From positions 2,666,001 to 2,730,000 of the forward strand of contig NZ_CP076060.1 of the NCBI RefSeq assembly GCF_018729255.1: 64,000 nt of DNA, written 5' to 3'. This DNA comes from Cupriavidus sp. EM10 (GTDB lineage Bacteria; Pseudomonadota; Gammaproteobacteria; Burkholderiales; Burkholderiaceae). Shown one piece after another: positions 8,323-15,289 of this stretch (position 1 is its first letter; every line of letters begins with the position of its first letter). The notes under the pieces were generated by a model. It ran no database searches and was not told the DNA's origin. It saw only the letters and a program-made list of their open reading frames with translations. A program made the position numbers and the translations under genes.

Positions 8323-8877
8323 TCAGAACGACTCGGCAACTTCCAATGCGGGGGCATCGGCAGCGGCTTCATCGGCAGCTTCGGCGGCGGGCCTGGAAGG
8401 CTCGGGCGCGGCGGCTTGCGGCTCGGCGGAAGTCGCGGGGACATCCGTGTTGCGCACGTCGCGATCGTCGGCATCGGTCGGCTTGGGCTCGGCCTTGTAG
8501 ACGAGCTTGCCATCGACCTTGATCCAACTGACGAACAGCAGGCGGGCCTTGAGGCTCACCCCCTGCTCGCCGGCACGCTTGCCCTTTGAGTAGGTAAAGG
8601 TGTCGGCCCACAGGTCGCCCAGGCGGAAGCCGATCATCACCTTCTTCTCGGCATCGACCGCTTGGATGCAGCGGCGCACCAGGTGCTGCGCTTCGGAGCC
8701 CGAGACGCGCGTGTCGAAACGCACGTAGGCAACGTCATCGCTGGGGCCGTTGAGCGCCGCGATGTCGCAGGCCAGGAACGCATCGCCTTTCTTGGGCTTC
8801 ACTTCGCGGATGCGATTGAGATACCCGAGGCCGGTGATGTGCAGGTCGAAGAAGGACTTTTCGGTGGAAGTGGTCAT
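8323..8877 (-). CDS. STY4534 family ICE replication-type protein (DUF3577)
   Basis: A 184-residue protein. Residues 1-120 carry the STY4534 pattern: FFDLHITGLGYLNRIREVKPKKGDAFLACDIAALNG, YVRFDTRVSG and KKVMIGFRLGDLWADTFTYSKGKRAGEQGVSLKARLLFVSWIKVDG. The tail after residue 135 is Ala/Glu/Pro-rich. The family accompanies ssb, topoisomerase III and STY4528 in ICEs and genomic islands; a replication or single-strand DNA role is presumed from that association. The ATG at 8877 has TAGGAG 8 nt before it. A two-hairpin RNA element lies about 170-230 nt upstream (9048-9111), so the transcript probably has a long leader. Confidence 0.8.
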   Translation of the reverse strand: MTTSTEKSFFDLHITGLGYLNRIREVKPKKGDAFLACDIAALNGPSDDVAYVRFDTRVSGSEAQHLVRRCIQAVDAEKKVMIGFRLGDLWADTFTYSKGKRAGEQGVSLKARLLFVSWIKVDGKLVYKAEPKPTDADDRDVRNTDVPATSAEPQAAAPEPSRPAAEAADEAAADAPALEVAESF

Positions 8878-9333
8878 GGTGAATCTCCTAAGAACAAAGA
8901 GGCGGAGACACACCCGACCCAAGGCGGGGAAGGTGTGGAACCCCCGCGTGGGTTGAAGGAACAGCTTGGGTGGCATCACCATCGGGAGAACCGATGGCCG
9001 TTCGTGCTGGGATGCCGGAGCGAACTGGTTGATCAACGCAGTCGGAACCGCGTCGCAGTCTTGAAGATCGAGACTGCCTGGGCATGCTGCTGACGGGTGT
9101 CAGCGGAACATGGCGGCAGCGTGGCGTCAGACGCGCGCCCGCGCGAGCGGCAATCGGCACCGGCCGGTGCCCGCATTGGGTGGTCGGCGCACTACCGTTG
9201 GACTGACCCATGCCCTTTGTGAGCTACCCTCGTACATGCAAGGCTAGAAAACTCTTGGCCTTACTTTTGCTAAATCCCTGTCTGGCGCGTCCGCACGTGC
9301 CGACTCGAACGAACTGATTGGGGTAGTGTTTTC
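8878..9333. other. Divergent intergenic region with leader RNA element and promoters
   Basis: A 456-bp gene-free stretch between STY4534 (minus) and the BASS transporter (plus). It holds a GC-rich leader stem near 8900-8945, the two-hairpin RNA element (9048-9111), a palindromic CACCGGCCGGTG near 9160, and at 9230-9330 a noticeably AT-richer segment that probably carries the transporter promoter. No convincing coding frame was seen. Confidence 0.6.
9048..9111 (-). ncRNA. Two-hairpin leader RNA element, copy B (radC-motif candidate)
   Basis: Minus strand: CATGTTCC, hairpin 1 GCTGAC/GTCAGC (9104-9099 with 9094-9089), linker GCATGCCCAG, hairpin 2 with 7-bp stem GCAGTCT/AGACTGC (9077-9071 with 9061-9055) and loop CGATCTTCA. 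Stem sequences differ from copies A, C and D yet pair fully. It lies about 180 nt upstream of the STY4534 start codon. Confidence 0.55.
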
Positions 9334-10284
9334 TTGGATCGTCTTACTCTCGAACGCCGCCAAGTATGGGTCTATCTGGCGGCCATCATTGCCGGCTTGC
9401 TGGTCGGCAGCGCGTGGCCCGGCGTCAACCCCACTTTCGAGGCCCTGCTGTGGCCGGCCCTGGTGCTGCTGCTCTACGCGACCTTTGTGCAAGTGCCTCT
9501 GCTGCATTTGCGCGAAGCGTTCCGCGATCATCGGTTCGTTGCCTCGGTACTGATCGGAAACTTCATCGTCGTGCCGGCGCTGACTTGGGGCTTGGTGCAA
9601 TGGCTGCCCGCTGATCCGGCCGTGCGATTGGGCGTGCTGCTGGTCCTGCTGGTGCCCTGCACGGACTGGTTCATCACGTTCAGCCAATTGGGCGGCGGCA
9701 ATGTGCCCCGCGCCATCGCCGTCACCCCGATCAACCTGCTGTTGCAGTTGCTGCTATTGCCGACCTACCTGTGGCTCATGCTCGGGGCCGATCTGTCATC
9801 GGCCCTGAGCTTTGGCGACGTGTGGCCTGCATTGCTGGTCGTCATCATCCCGCTGGTCGCCGCTGCCTTGTCGGAACGCTGGATCGAAGCCCGAGCGGAG
9901 CGCGCGGCCGTGCGCGAGCGTCTGGCATGGTGGCCGGTGCCGATGTTGGGGCTCGTCGTCTTCATGATCGCCGGTGCGCAAGTCAATGCGGTCTGGGGAG
10001 CCGTGGGACTGTTCCCTTCGATCGTTCCGCTGTTCCTAGTCTTTCTGGGGGCCGCTGCGCTGATTGCCAAAGGGCTGGCCTGGCTGATGGCGCTGCCGAC
10101 CGATCAAGGACGAACGCTCGCCTTCAGCCTGGGCACGCGCAATTCCTTCGTGGTGTTGCCCTTCGCCTTGTCGCTGCCCGCCGGGTGGGAAATCGCCGCT
10201 GTGGTGATCGTGGTGCAGTCGCTGGTCGAGCTTTTCGGCATGGTGTTCTACCTGTGGTGGATACCGCGTCGCCTGTTCAGATAA
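9334..10284 (+). CDS. BASS/ACR3-like transporter (arsenic resistance-type, bile acid:sodium symporter superfamily)
   Basis: A 316-residue integral membrane protein with about nine or ten hydrophobic helices and no signal peptide. Motifs are typical of the BASS superfamily: LVPCTDWFITFSQLGGGN in the middle and FSLGTRNSFVVLPFALSLP near the C terminus, corresponding to the two discontinuous transport helices. The PCT motif resembles the PCTAMVFVWS of the Acr3 encoded at 15290, so metalloid export is plausible but substrate is not proven. No ATG fits; the TTG at 9334 is the most likely start. It is a single plus-strand gene among minus-strand ICE genes, suggesting separate cargo. It converges on the DUF3085 gene. 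Confidence 0.75.
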   Translation: MDRLTLERRQVWVYLAAIIAGLLVGSAWPGVNPTFEALLWPALVLLLYATFVQVPLLHLREAFRDHRFVASVLIGNFIVVPALTWGLVQWLPADPAVRLGVLLVLLVPCTDWFITFSQLGGGNVPRAIAVTPINLLLQLLLLPTYLWLMLGADLSSALSFGDVWPALLVVIIPLVAAALSERWIEARAERAAVRERLAWWPVPMLGLVVFMIAGAQVNAVWGAVGLFPSIVPLFLVFLGAAALIAKGLAWLMALPTDQGRTLAFSLGTRNSFVVLPFALSLPAGWEIAAVVIVVQSLVELFGMVFYLWWIPRRLFR

Positions 10285-10741
10285 CGGAGCGGGCCTGGAA
10301 TTGAAAATATGGAGTCCTGACGCTGGTCGTCCTGAAAAAAGAGAAACCCCCATGCGGGGGCTGGGAGGCAGGAGGGTCAGTGGCCGGCGAGTGACGCGAG
10401 CACGGGCTGCAACGACAGGTGCGTCGCGTGGCCGACACTTCGAGGTCGTCCTCGCTGTGCTGGATGCGGGCGAACACAGGTTCTTGCAGATCGAAGAACT
10501 CGCCGAAGTCGTCGCCGCCGAACTCGGCGCGCGCCAGTTCCCACCAGTTGTCGAACGGATCGGCGTCCGGGTCGCAGTCAACGGCGTAGGCGATGGTCTT
10601 GCGTCGCCCATCGGGCCGACGCTCGCCGCGCTCGGCCATGAAATAGACGCCCTGGTCCTTGACCAGGATGACGCGGCACTGGTTGGCCAGCGCTTCGGCC
10701 AGCACGGGCCGCAGATCGGCGCCCTTGAATCGAACAGTCAT
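10277..10741 (-). CDS. DUF3085 domain protein, probable C-terminal frameshift
   Basis: Start ATG at 10741 with GGAGACC before it. The first about 100 residues (VLAEALANQCRVILVKDQGVYFM, CDPDADPFDNWWELARAEFGGDDFGEFFD) match DUF3085, an ICE family of unknown function. As read, the frame continues to 10277 with an implausible Arg/Ser/Pro-rich tail that passes through a terminator. Restoring one base in the short C run near 10428 gives an ending HLSLQPVLASLAGH with a stop at 10377, just before that terminator. I therefore think the true gene is 10377-10741 and the tail is an artefact. It follows the gene at 10818-11615 on the same strand. Confidence 0.7.
   Translation of the reverse strand: MTVRFKGADLRPVLAEALANQCRVILVKDQGVYFMAERGERRPDGRRKTIAYAVDCDPDADPFDNWWELARAEFGGDDFGEFFDLQEPVFARIQHSEDDLEVSATRRTCRCSPCSRHSPATDPPASQPPHGGFSFFRTTSVRTPYFQFQARSVI
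10335..10360 (-). terminator. Rho-independent terminator for the DUF3085 gene
   Basis: Minus strand: CCCCC-GCAT-GGGGG (10360-10356 with 10351-10347), then TTTCTC and six T (10340-10335). Its position about 17 bases after the corrected DUF3085 stop (10377) supports the frameshift interpretation of that gene. Confidence 0.75.
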
Positions 10742-10764
10742 GGAAGTGGTCTCCAACGGATGCA

Positions 10765-10798
10765 AGAAGAAGGCTTCCCGCCGTGAGGACGGGAAGCC
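10765..10798 (-). terminator. Rho-independent terminator upstream of the DUF3085 gene
   Basis: Minus strand: GGCTTCCCG/CGGGAAGCC (10798-10790 with 10780-10772) followed by TTCTTCTT. It lies between the stop of the gene at 10818 and the DUF3085 start at 10741, so it may end or attenuate the upstream transcript. Confidence 0.7.
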
Positions 10799-10817
10799 GC
10801 ATAGGGACGCAGAGAGG

Positions 10818-11615
10818 TCAGTGCGAGACAGGCTTGCGGCCCGACAGGCGCTGCACGCGGATGAGGCGCCAGGTGCCGTCGTCGATCAGCCGCTCCAGCG
10901 TCTGGCCCAGGGTGTCGAAGAACACTTCATCGACCCGCTCGACCAGTTCGCCGTCGCGGCGCAGTTCCACCGCGTAGAGATCGAGGCCGCGCTCGTAGAG
11001 CACGGTGACGTGCCCTTGGAACTTCGCCGAGGCGACCGTGAAGCCGATGGCCGGCGGCGTGGCGATGATGTCGCTGGGGCTCGGATCGACCACGGTGAAG
11101 TCTCGCGCGCCGGCATCCACCAGCAGGTGCGTGATGCGGCGGAAGCCATCGGGCGCGGGCAACTGCTCCAGTTGGTGGATCAGCTCCTGCAACTCGGGGC
11201 ACTGCGGCTCCGCGATCGGCAGCTTGGCCGGCGCCGAGCCCAGGATGAACCGCTTCACCGTGTAGGCTTGGCCGCCAGCAGTGAACTCGGTGCTTTCCTC
11301 GGGCGTGTCCGCGCGCAGGCCGTCGAAGCGGCGCCGCGCATACGGTTCGACCTGCACCTTGGCGCCTTCGTCGGGCACGTCGGTGACGAGCGCCTTGTCG
11401 AGCACCGCGAACTCGGCCCGGCCCGTCTTGACGACGATGGCCTCGTCGGTGGTGGCGATGACCTTGCCCTCGAAGGGCTTGGGATCGATGTGGACGCCCA
11501 GCGTCGAAACCTTGGGCTGGCCGTCGAAGATGTTGAACTTGAAGCTGCGGACGTTGGAAGGCACGTGGCCGCGAACCAGCGTCGGCATCTGTGCGCGGAT
11601 GGCTTGGGTATCCAT
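10818..11615 (-). CDS. Conserved ICE protein of unknown function
   Basis: A 265-residue soluble protein starting MDTQAIRAQMPTLVRGHVPSN, with a Val/Glu/Asp-rich beta-strand pattern through the middle (KVIATTDEAIVVKTGRAEFAVLDKALV) and a helical region around ELQELIHQLEQLPAPDGFRRITHLLVDAG. No known catalytic motif, signal peptide or membrane segment is visible. It is widespread in ICEclc-type elements as a hypothetical protein. The ATG at 11615 has AAGGAG at ideal spacing; upstream in-frame codons fall in the leader. A two-hairpin RNA element lies about 120-180 nt upstream (11734-11797). Confidence 0.65.
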   Translation of the reverse strand: MDTQAIRAQMPTLVRGHVPSNVRSFKFNIFDGQPKVSTLGVHIDPKPFEGKVIATTDEAIVVKTGRAEFAVLDKALVTDVPDEGAKVQVEPYARRRFDGLRADTPEESTEFTAGGQAYTVKRFILGSAPAKLPIAEPQCPELQELIHQLEQLPAPDGFRRITHLLVDAGARDFTVVDPSPSDIIATPPAIGFTVASAKFQGHVTVLYERGLDLYAVELRRDGELVERVDEVFFDTLGQTLERLIDDGTWRLIRVQRLSGRKPVSH

Positions 11616-11733
11616 GGAAAAGCTCCTTGTGGCAATCCAAGGAACTCCCGCCCGCAAGGGAGGCATGTCCCTTGGGGGTGAGGTGGATGGACGCGCATGC
11701 GCCCGTGGAAGGAAAAACAACCAGCGCGGCGAA

Positions 11734-11797
11734 CCGCACCGCAGCCTCGAAGGTCTCGACTGCCTGGGCATGCTTGCCGGCAACGCCAGCGAACATG
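11734..11797 (-). ncRNA. Two-hairpin leader RNA element, copy C (radC-motif candidate)
   Basis: Minus strand: CATGTTC, hairpin 1 GCTGGC-gtt-GCCGGC (11790-11785 with 11781-11776), linker AAGCATGCCCAG, hairpin 2 GCAGTC/GGCTGC (11763-11758 with 11746-11741) with loop GAGACCTTCGA. In both stems the one non-Watson-Crick pair is G-U on the minus strand but would be a C-A mismatch on the plus strand, so the element acts as a minus-strand RNA. It lies about 126 nt before the start codon at 11615. Confidence 0.55.
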
Positions 11798-11865
11798 CGA
11801 TCAGCGTGCGGCAGACGCAGGCCAGCGTCGCGAGGGAATCGGCACTGCGCCGCCACCGACTTCCT

Positions 11866-11896
11866 CAAAAAAAACGAGCCCCGCGTGGAGGCTCGT
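11866..11896 (-). terminator. Rho-independent terminator after the DUF5983 gene
   Basis: Minus strand: ACGAGCC/GGCTCGT (11896-11890 with 11880-11874) followed by eight T (11874-11867). It begins about 10 bases after the stop codon at 11906 and separates the DUF5983 transcript from the RNA element of the next unit. Confidence 0.85.
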
Positions 11897-11905
11897 GAGG
11901 TGGTG

Positions 11906-12622
11906 TCAGTCGTCGTAGATCGGCAGTCCGTCCAGCACCTGCGCATCGGCATCGAAGACCAGCATGCGCACGTCGGCGAGCGCGGCCAGGTGCAGCACGT
12001 GCACGAGGGATTCCGGCATGCCCTTCTTGCGGTGCTCCTGCATCAGCCGCTTGGCCGTGATGCCTTCGACCGCGCGCAGGTTGTCATCCGTCCAGGGCGT
12101 GGCGATCAGCTTCACGCCGATCGCCGGGCTGTACGGGATGCGGAAAGCGATGAACAGGAACAGCGTCGGCGTGGCGATGTCCGCCAGCTCGGCGAGGAAG
12201 CGATGCGCTTCGGCGTCGAGGTGCCCGCTGCTGATCTCCCAGCACCGGCTGTAGAAGCCAGTTTCATAGCGTAGGCGCCGCACGACTTCCCGGGCCGCCT
12301 CGTCGGAGTAGGTGTCGCCGACGTGCAGCGGCTTGCCTTCTTCCTGGGCCATGACGGCGTAGACCACGTTGCGGGCGAGCCCGTGGCTGCGGCATTGCGC
12401 CTCCAGTTCATCGGGAACCGCCTGGTCCTCGGTGATCAGCACGAAGTCGTCCGAGAAGATGCAGGCCCTCCGTTCGACCTGGCCGTCCGGCAGATGCGAC
12501 TGCGAGGGATGCAGCGGCAGGTAAGTCAGCGGGCAGTCGTCGTCATAGGAGACGGCGAGCAGCCGTTCGACCGACAGGCCATCGTAACCGCGGACAAAGG
12601 GATTGTTGTTCGAGTAGGACAT
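11906..12622 (-). CDS. DUF5983 family ICE protein
   Basis: A 238-residue soluble protein with no signal or membrane segment. Its C terminus, HLAALADVRMLVFDADAQVLDGLPIYDD, is the DUF5983 signature (a domain ending in LDGLP-x-Y). The N-terminal region includes ACIFSDDFVLITEDQAVPDELEAQC and YAVMAQEEGKPL. The family is restricted to ICEs and conjugative plasmids and has no assigned function. The ATG at 12622 has GGAGAAATCC before it. It is third in a minus-strand series with the genes at 13267 and 12703 and is followed by a strong terminator. Confidence 0.7.
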   Translation of the reverse strand: MSYSNNNPFVRGYDGLSVERLLAVSYDDDCPLTYLPLHPSQSHLPDGQVERRACIFSDDFVLITEDQAVPDELEAQCRSHGLARNVVYAVMAQEEGKPLHVGDTYSDEAAREVVRRLRYETGFYSRCWEISSGHLDAEAHRFLAELADIATPTLFLFIAFRIPYSPAIGVKLIATPWTDDNLRAVEGITAKRLMQEHRKKGMPESLVHVLHLAALADVRMLVFDADAQVLDGLPIYDD

Positions 12623-12660
12623 GGGATTTCTCCAGCAGAGGATGGCCGAGGCAATCCCCT

Positions 12661-12680
12661 GCTGGGGATTGAACCCCAGC
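12661..12680 (-). other. Intercistronic stem-loop
   Basis: A 7-bp perfect inverted repeat GCTGGGG/CCCCAGC with a 6-nt loop, in the 80-nt gap between the genes at 12703 and 12622. No T run follows, so attenuation or RNA processing is more likely than termination. Confidence 0.45.
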
Positions 12681-12702
12681 GGGTGGATGAAGTGGCAGCC
12701 GG

Positions 12703-13167
12703 TCAGTCGGCAGCGGTAGAGGACGGGTCGCCCAGCGTCTTCAACAGGTCGAGCAGGCCGCCATTGGCAAGCTGGTACAGGCGGTTGTAGTCATCGCCGG
12801 TCGGCGCCTGCTCCAGGCGATCAAGCCGCGCATCCAATTCGAGGATGCTCTGGTGCACGCCGCGGGCGATGCTCAGCGCCGAAGGTTCGTCGGCCGGCTT
12901 GCGTGCATCGAGTACCGAGAGGATTTCGGCGGGCGACGGGTAGCGGCAATCGGGGCCGTACTCGACCGCGAACACCTCGCGGCCGGTCAATCCGGCGTCC
13001 GGGGCTCCGGTGCTGACGCGCAGCACGTATTCATCGAGCACGTCGTTGCCGGCGTAGTCGAACACCACCATGCGCGGCTTGGGCACACCGTCCGGCCAGC
13101 CTTCGAGGATGACCGCATCGATGTCGTCGTTGGTCACGAGCAGACCGATGGAAAAGCCTGGGGACAT
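12703..13167 (-). CDS. Hypothetical ICE protein
   Basis: A 154-residue soluble protein. The first half has alternating hydrophobic strands (FSIGLLVTNDDIDAVILEGWPDG, RMVVFDYAGNDVLDEYVLRV) and the second half is helical with a heptad-like stretch ARGVHQSILELDARLDRLEQAP. No catalytic motif and no family I can name. Start ATG at 13167 has AGGAG 7 nt upstream. It lies between the genes at 13267 and 11906 and is probably co-transcribed at least in part, as a terminator-like hairpin (13182-13223) precedes it. Confidence 0.6.
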   Translation of the reverse strand: MSPGFSIGLLVTNDDIDAVILEGWPDGVPKPRMVVFDYAGNDVLDEYVLRVSTGAPDAGLTGREVFAVEYGPDCRYPSPAEILSVLDARKPADEPSALSIARGVHQSILELDARLDRLEQAPTGDDYNRLYQLANGGLLDLLKTLGDPSSTAAD

Positions 13168-13181
13168 GATTCACTCCTATG

Positions 13182-13223
13182 AAAAAGGAGGGACATGGCC
13201 CCGAACAGGGACGCATGTCCCTC
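13182..13223 (-). terminator. Terminator or attenuator hairpin
   Basis: Minus strand: GAGGGACATG ... CATGTCCCTC (13223-13214 with 13197-13188), with GGGAC/GTCCC-type inner pairing, then C and five T (13186-13182). It lies after the stop of the gene at 13267 and about 15-20 nt before the start codon at 13167, so it may attenuate transcription into that gene. Confidence 0.65.
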
Positions 13224-13266
13224 GTGGGGTGGGAAGAAAAGAAGAACGTCGGCGGGCCGAAGCGGC

Positions 13267-13659
13267 TCACCAGCCGTTGTAGTTCAGCGTCAGGTCGGCG
13301 ATGACCTTGCGCCGTTCGAGATCGAGGCCGCCCAGGTCGGACAGACCCTCGAAGCCGCAACGCTTGAGCATCGCGCCACCCTCGCGGGCGTTGTAGAAGC
13401 TCACCATCGCGGACAGGAACATCCGCTGGCCGCTGCTCAGGACGCCCAAGGCATCGTTGAGCATCAGCAGGTTCGGCCGCAGATCCCACTTGGTGGTGGC
13501 ACGCTGCAGGCCTTCGCGGGTGCCGTCGCCAAACCATTCGGCTCCGGCGATGCGTGCACCGCGCTTCCACGCCTCGAAGAAGGCTTGCGGCGCGGCGGCG
13601 AAGTGCTGGTGTTCCAGCTCGATCTGATCAAGTACCTCTTGAGGCAGGGCACGGTTCAT
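13267..13659 (-). CDS. Hypothetical ICE protein
   Basis: A 130-residue soluble, mostly helical protein (MNRALPQEVLDQIELEHQHF at the N terminus, LNDALGVLSSGQRMFLSAMVSFYN in the middle). No known motif is visible and no function is proposed. It is the first gene of the minus-strand series ending in DUF5983. The fourth two-hairpin RNA element lies about 130-190 nt upstream (13788-13847). The ars operon starts divergently 303 bp away, and the region between probably carries promoters for both. Confidence 0.6.
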   Translation of the reverse strand: MNRALPQEVLDQIELEHQHFAAAPQAFFEAWKRGARIAGAEWFGDGTREGLQRATTKWDLRPNLLMLNDALGVLSSGQRMFLSAMVSFYNAREGGAMLKRCGFEGLSDLGGLDLERRKVIADLTLNYNGW

Positions 13660-13787
13660 GACATGGGCTCCAGGTGGTTGGATTCACGGGTAGAGGCGCT
13701 GCTGAACATGAACGGCATCGGCGTCGTGAAACGCCCGTCCGCGGTGGTCGATGCGAAGCGGACTGGTGGTGGGTCGCACGAGGAGAG

Positions 13788-13847
13788 TCCCGCGGCAGCC
13801 GAAAGACCCAGGCTGCTGGCATGTGCTGATCAGGTCAGCAACACGTG
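13788..13847 (-). ncRNA. Two-hairpin leader RNA element, copy D (radC-motif candidate)
   Basis: Minus strand: hairpin 1 TGCTGA-cctga-TCAGCA (13840-13835 with 13829-13824), linker CATGCCA, hairpin 2 GCAGCC/GGCTGC (13816-13811 with 13800-13795) with loop TGGGTCTTTC. It is the most diverged copy, lacking two bases in the linker, but both stems pair fully. It lies about 136 nt upstream of the start codon at 13659. Confidence 0.5.
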
Positions 13848-13927
13848 CCGCAAAGCATCACGCCGGGGCGCGTTCTGCGTCACGGGGGAATCGGTTCCCG
13901 CCTCGTCCCTGATTGCTGCTGGGTGCT

Positions 13928-13961
13928 GTTCAATGATTCGATAACTGTTGTATCATTGAAC
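13928..13961 (+). promoter_or_regulatory. ArsR operator and ars promoter region
   Basis: A perfect 9-bp inverted repeat, GTTCAATGA (13928-13936) and TCATTGAAC (13953-13961), with an AT-rich 16-nt centre, ending one base before the arsR start codon. Its position and AT-rich form match ArsR-family operators; arsenite binding to ArsR would release it and derepress the operon. The core promoter must overlap or lie just upstream of the repeat. Confidence 0.75.
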
Positions 13962-13962
13962 A

Positions 13963-14292
13963 ATGAACGAGATCCAAGCCATTTCTGCCCTGGGCGCCCT
14001 GGCTCATACCCAGCGCCTCCGCGTGTTCCGTGCCTTGGTCGTCGCCGGCCCCGAAGGGCTCACGCCCAGCGTCCTGGCCGACCAACTCGACGTGGCCCGC
14101 AACACGCTGTCCTTCCACCTGAAGGAGCTGGCCCATGCTGGCCTGGTCAGCATCGAACAGCAGGGCCGCAACCTGATCTACCGCGCCGACTTCGCCCACA
14201 TGAATGGGCTGCTCGGCTACCTGACCGAGCACTGCTGCCAAGGCGGCGTGTGCGAGGCCAACGAATCCACCCGCGCCTGCACCACCTGCTGA
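13963..14292 (+). CDS. arsR: ArsR family arsenic-responsive repressor
   Basis: A 109-residue winged-helix repressor. The HTH (about 33-60) contains LADQLDVARNTLSFHLKELAHAGLVSIEQQGRNLIY, the ArsR DNA-binding and wing segment. Unlike the classic ELCVCDL metal site on the recognition helix, the cysteines are at the C terminus (CCQGGVC and CTTC), as in ArsR types that bind As(III) with C-terminal Cys residues. It autoregulates through the inverted repeat just upstream and controls the downstream genes. It is the first gene of a five-gene operon with short spacing. Confidence 0.92.
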   Translation: MNEIQAISALGALAHTQRLRVFRALVVAGPEGLTPSVLADQLDVARNTLSFHLKELAHAGLVSIEQQGRNLIYRADFAHMNGLLGYLTEHCCQGGVCEANESTRACTTC

Positions 14293-14305
14293 AAGGAACC
14301 TTCCC

Positions 14306-14770
14306 ATGAAACGCTTTCACGTCCACCTGCATGTCGATGACCTGGATCGCAGCATCGGCTTCTATTCCCAACTGTTCGCCGCGCAGCCGGCGCGCATCGA
14401 GAGCGACTATGCGAAGTGGATGCTCGAAGACCCGCCGGTCAATTTCGCCATCTCCACGCGCGGCAGCAAGCCGGGCATCGACCACCTGGGCATCCAGACC
14501 GACGACGCCGAAGAACTGGCCGCCCTGAAAGCCCGCGCGCAGGCCGCCGACATGGCGCTGCTCGACGAGGGCACCACGACCTGCTGCTACGCGCGCAGCG
14601 AGAAGCACTGGATCACCGACCCGCAAGGCGTGGCCTGGGAGCACTTCCACACGCTGGGCAACATCCCCGTATTCAACGAAGCGCCGCCGCCCGCGCCGGG
14701 CACCGCTCCGGCCTGCTGCGCGCCGAGGAATGGCCGGGCTACCGCGAAGCAGGTTTCTTCCTGCTGCTGA
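14306..14770 (+). CDS. arsI: ArsI/CadI family VOC metalloenzyme (C-As lyase-like)
   Basis: A 154-residue vicinal-oxygen-chelate protein (MKRFHVHLHVDDLDRSIGFYSQLF at the start). The pattern H60 in IDHLGIQ, the pair Cys93-Cys94 in TTCCYAR, and E112 in VAWEHFHT matches the metal and trivalent organoarsenical ligands of ArsI, which cleaves the carbon-arsenic bond of methylarsenite to release arsenite. Whether this one is a lyase or only a metal-binding CadI-type protein cannot be told from sequence. The C-terminal tail adds further Cys pairs. It is 13 nt after arsR and before arsC and acr3, which would reduce arsenate and export arsenite. Confidence 0.85.
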   Translation: MKRFHVHLHVDDLDRSIGFYSQLFAAQPARIESDYAKWMLEDPPVNFAISTRGSKPGIDHLGIQTDDAEELAALKARAQAADMALLDEGTTTCCYARSEKHWITDPQGVAWEHFHTLGNIPVFNEAPPPAPGTAPACCAPRNGRATAKQVSSCC

Positions 14771-14782
14771 CACGAGGCGCGC

Positions 14783-15280
14783 ATGACGACTGAAAAAACC
14801 TACAACGCGCTGTTCATCTGCACTGGCAATTCGGCGCGTTCCATCCTGGCGGAAGGCATCCTCGACGAGCTGGGTCAAGGGCGGTTCCGCGCCTATTCGG
14901 CAGGGAGCCACCCCAAGGGCGAAGTCCACCCGCTGGCGCTCGCCACGCTGGAGCGCCTGCACCTGCCGACGACCGGCTACCGTAGCAAGAGCTGGGACGA
15001 ACTCGTGGCGCCCGGCGCGCCGATGTTCGATTTCATCTTTACCGTCTGCGACAACGCCGCCGGCGAGGTGTGCCCCGTCTGGCCGGGCAAGCCGGTCTCG
15101 GCCCATTGGGGCGTGCCTGATCCGGCCGCCGTCGAAGGCAGCGAGGAACAGCAGCGTAAGGCGTTCATGGACGCTGCGTTGACGCTCAAGCGTCGCATCG
15201 AGCTGTTCCTGTCGCTGCCGCTCCAACGGCTCGATGCCATGTCGCTGCAGCACGAGCTGCGCGCCATCGGCAAGCAGTGA
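14783..15280 (+). CDS. arsC: Arsenate reductase, low-molecular-weight phosphatase type
   Basis: A 165-residue cytoplasmic enzyme. The phosphatase loop CTGNSARS (C13-x5-R19) starts the catalytic site, and C89 and C97 in TVCDNAAGEVC match the relay cysteines of thioredoxin-coupled arsenate reductases. It would reduce arsenate to arsenite for export by the Acr3 pump encoded next (9-nt gap). The fold and length fit the arsC family of ars operons in Proteobacteria. A second, glutaredoxin-type ArsC is encoded at the end of the same operon, so the operon carries two unrelated reductases. Confidence 0.9.
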   Translation: MTTEKTYNALFICTGNSARSILAEGILDELGQGRFRAYSAGSHPKGEVHPLALATLERLHLPTTGYRSKSWDELVAPGAPMFDFIFTVCDNAAGEVCPVWPGKPVSAHWGVPDPAAVEGSEEQQRKAFMDAALTLKRRIELFLSLPLQRLDAMSLQHELRAIGKQ

Positions 15281-15289
15281 GGTAGCGCG

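Larger units (their letters stand above)
13660..13962. other. Divergent intergenic region between ICE gene and ars operon
   Basis: A 303-bp stretch holding the leader RNA element copy D (minus strand) and, at its right end, the ArsR operator and ars promoter (plus strand). The junction between ICE backbone and ars cargo probably lies about 13870-13925, where the sequence stops resembling the leaders of the other ICE genes. No coding frame was seen. Confidence 0.6.
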
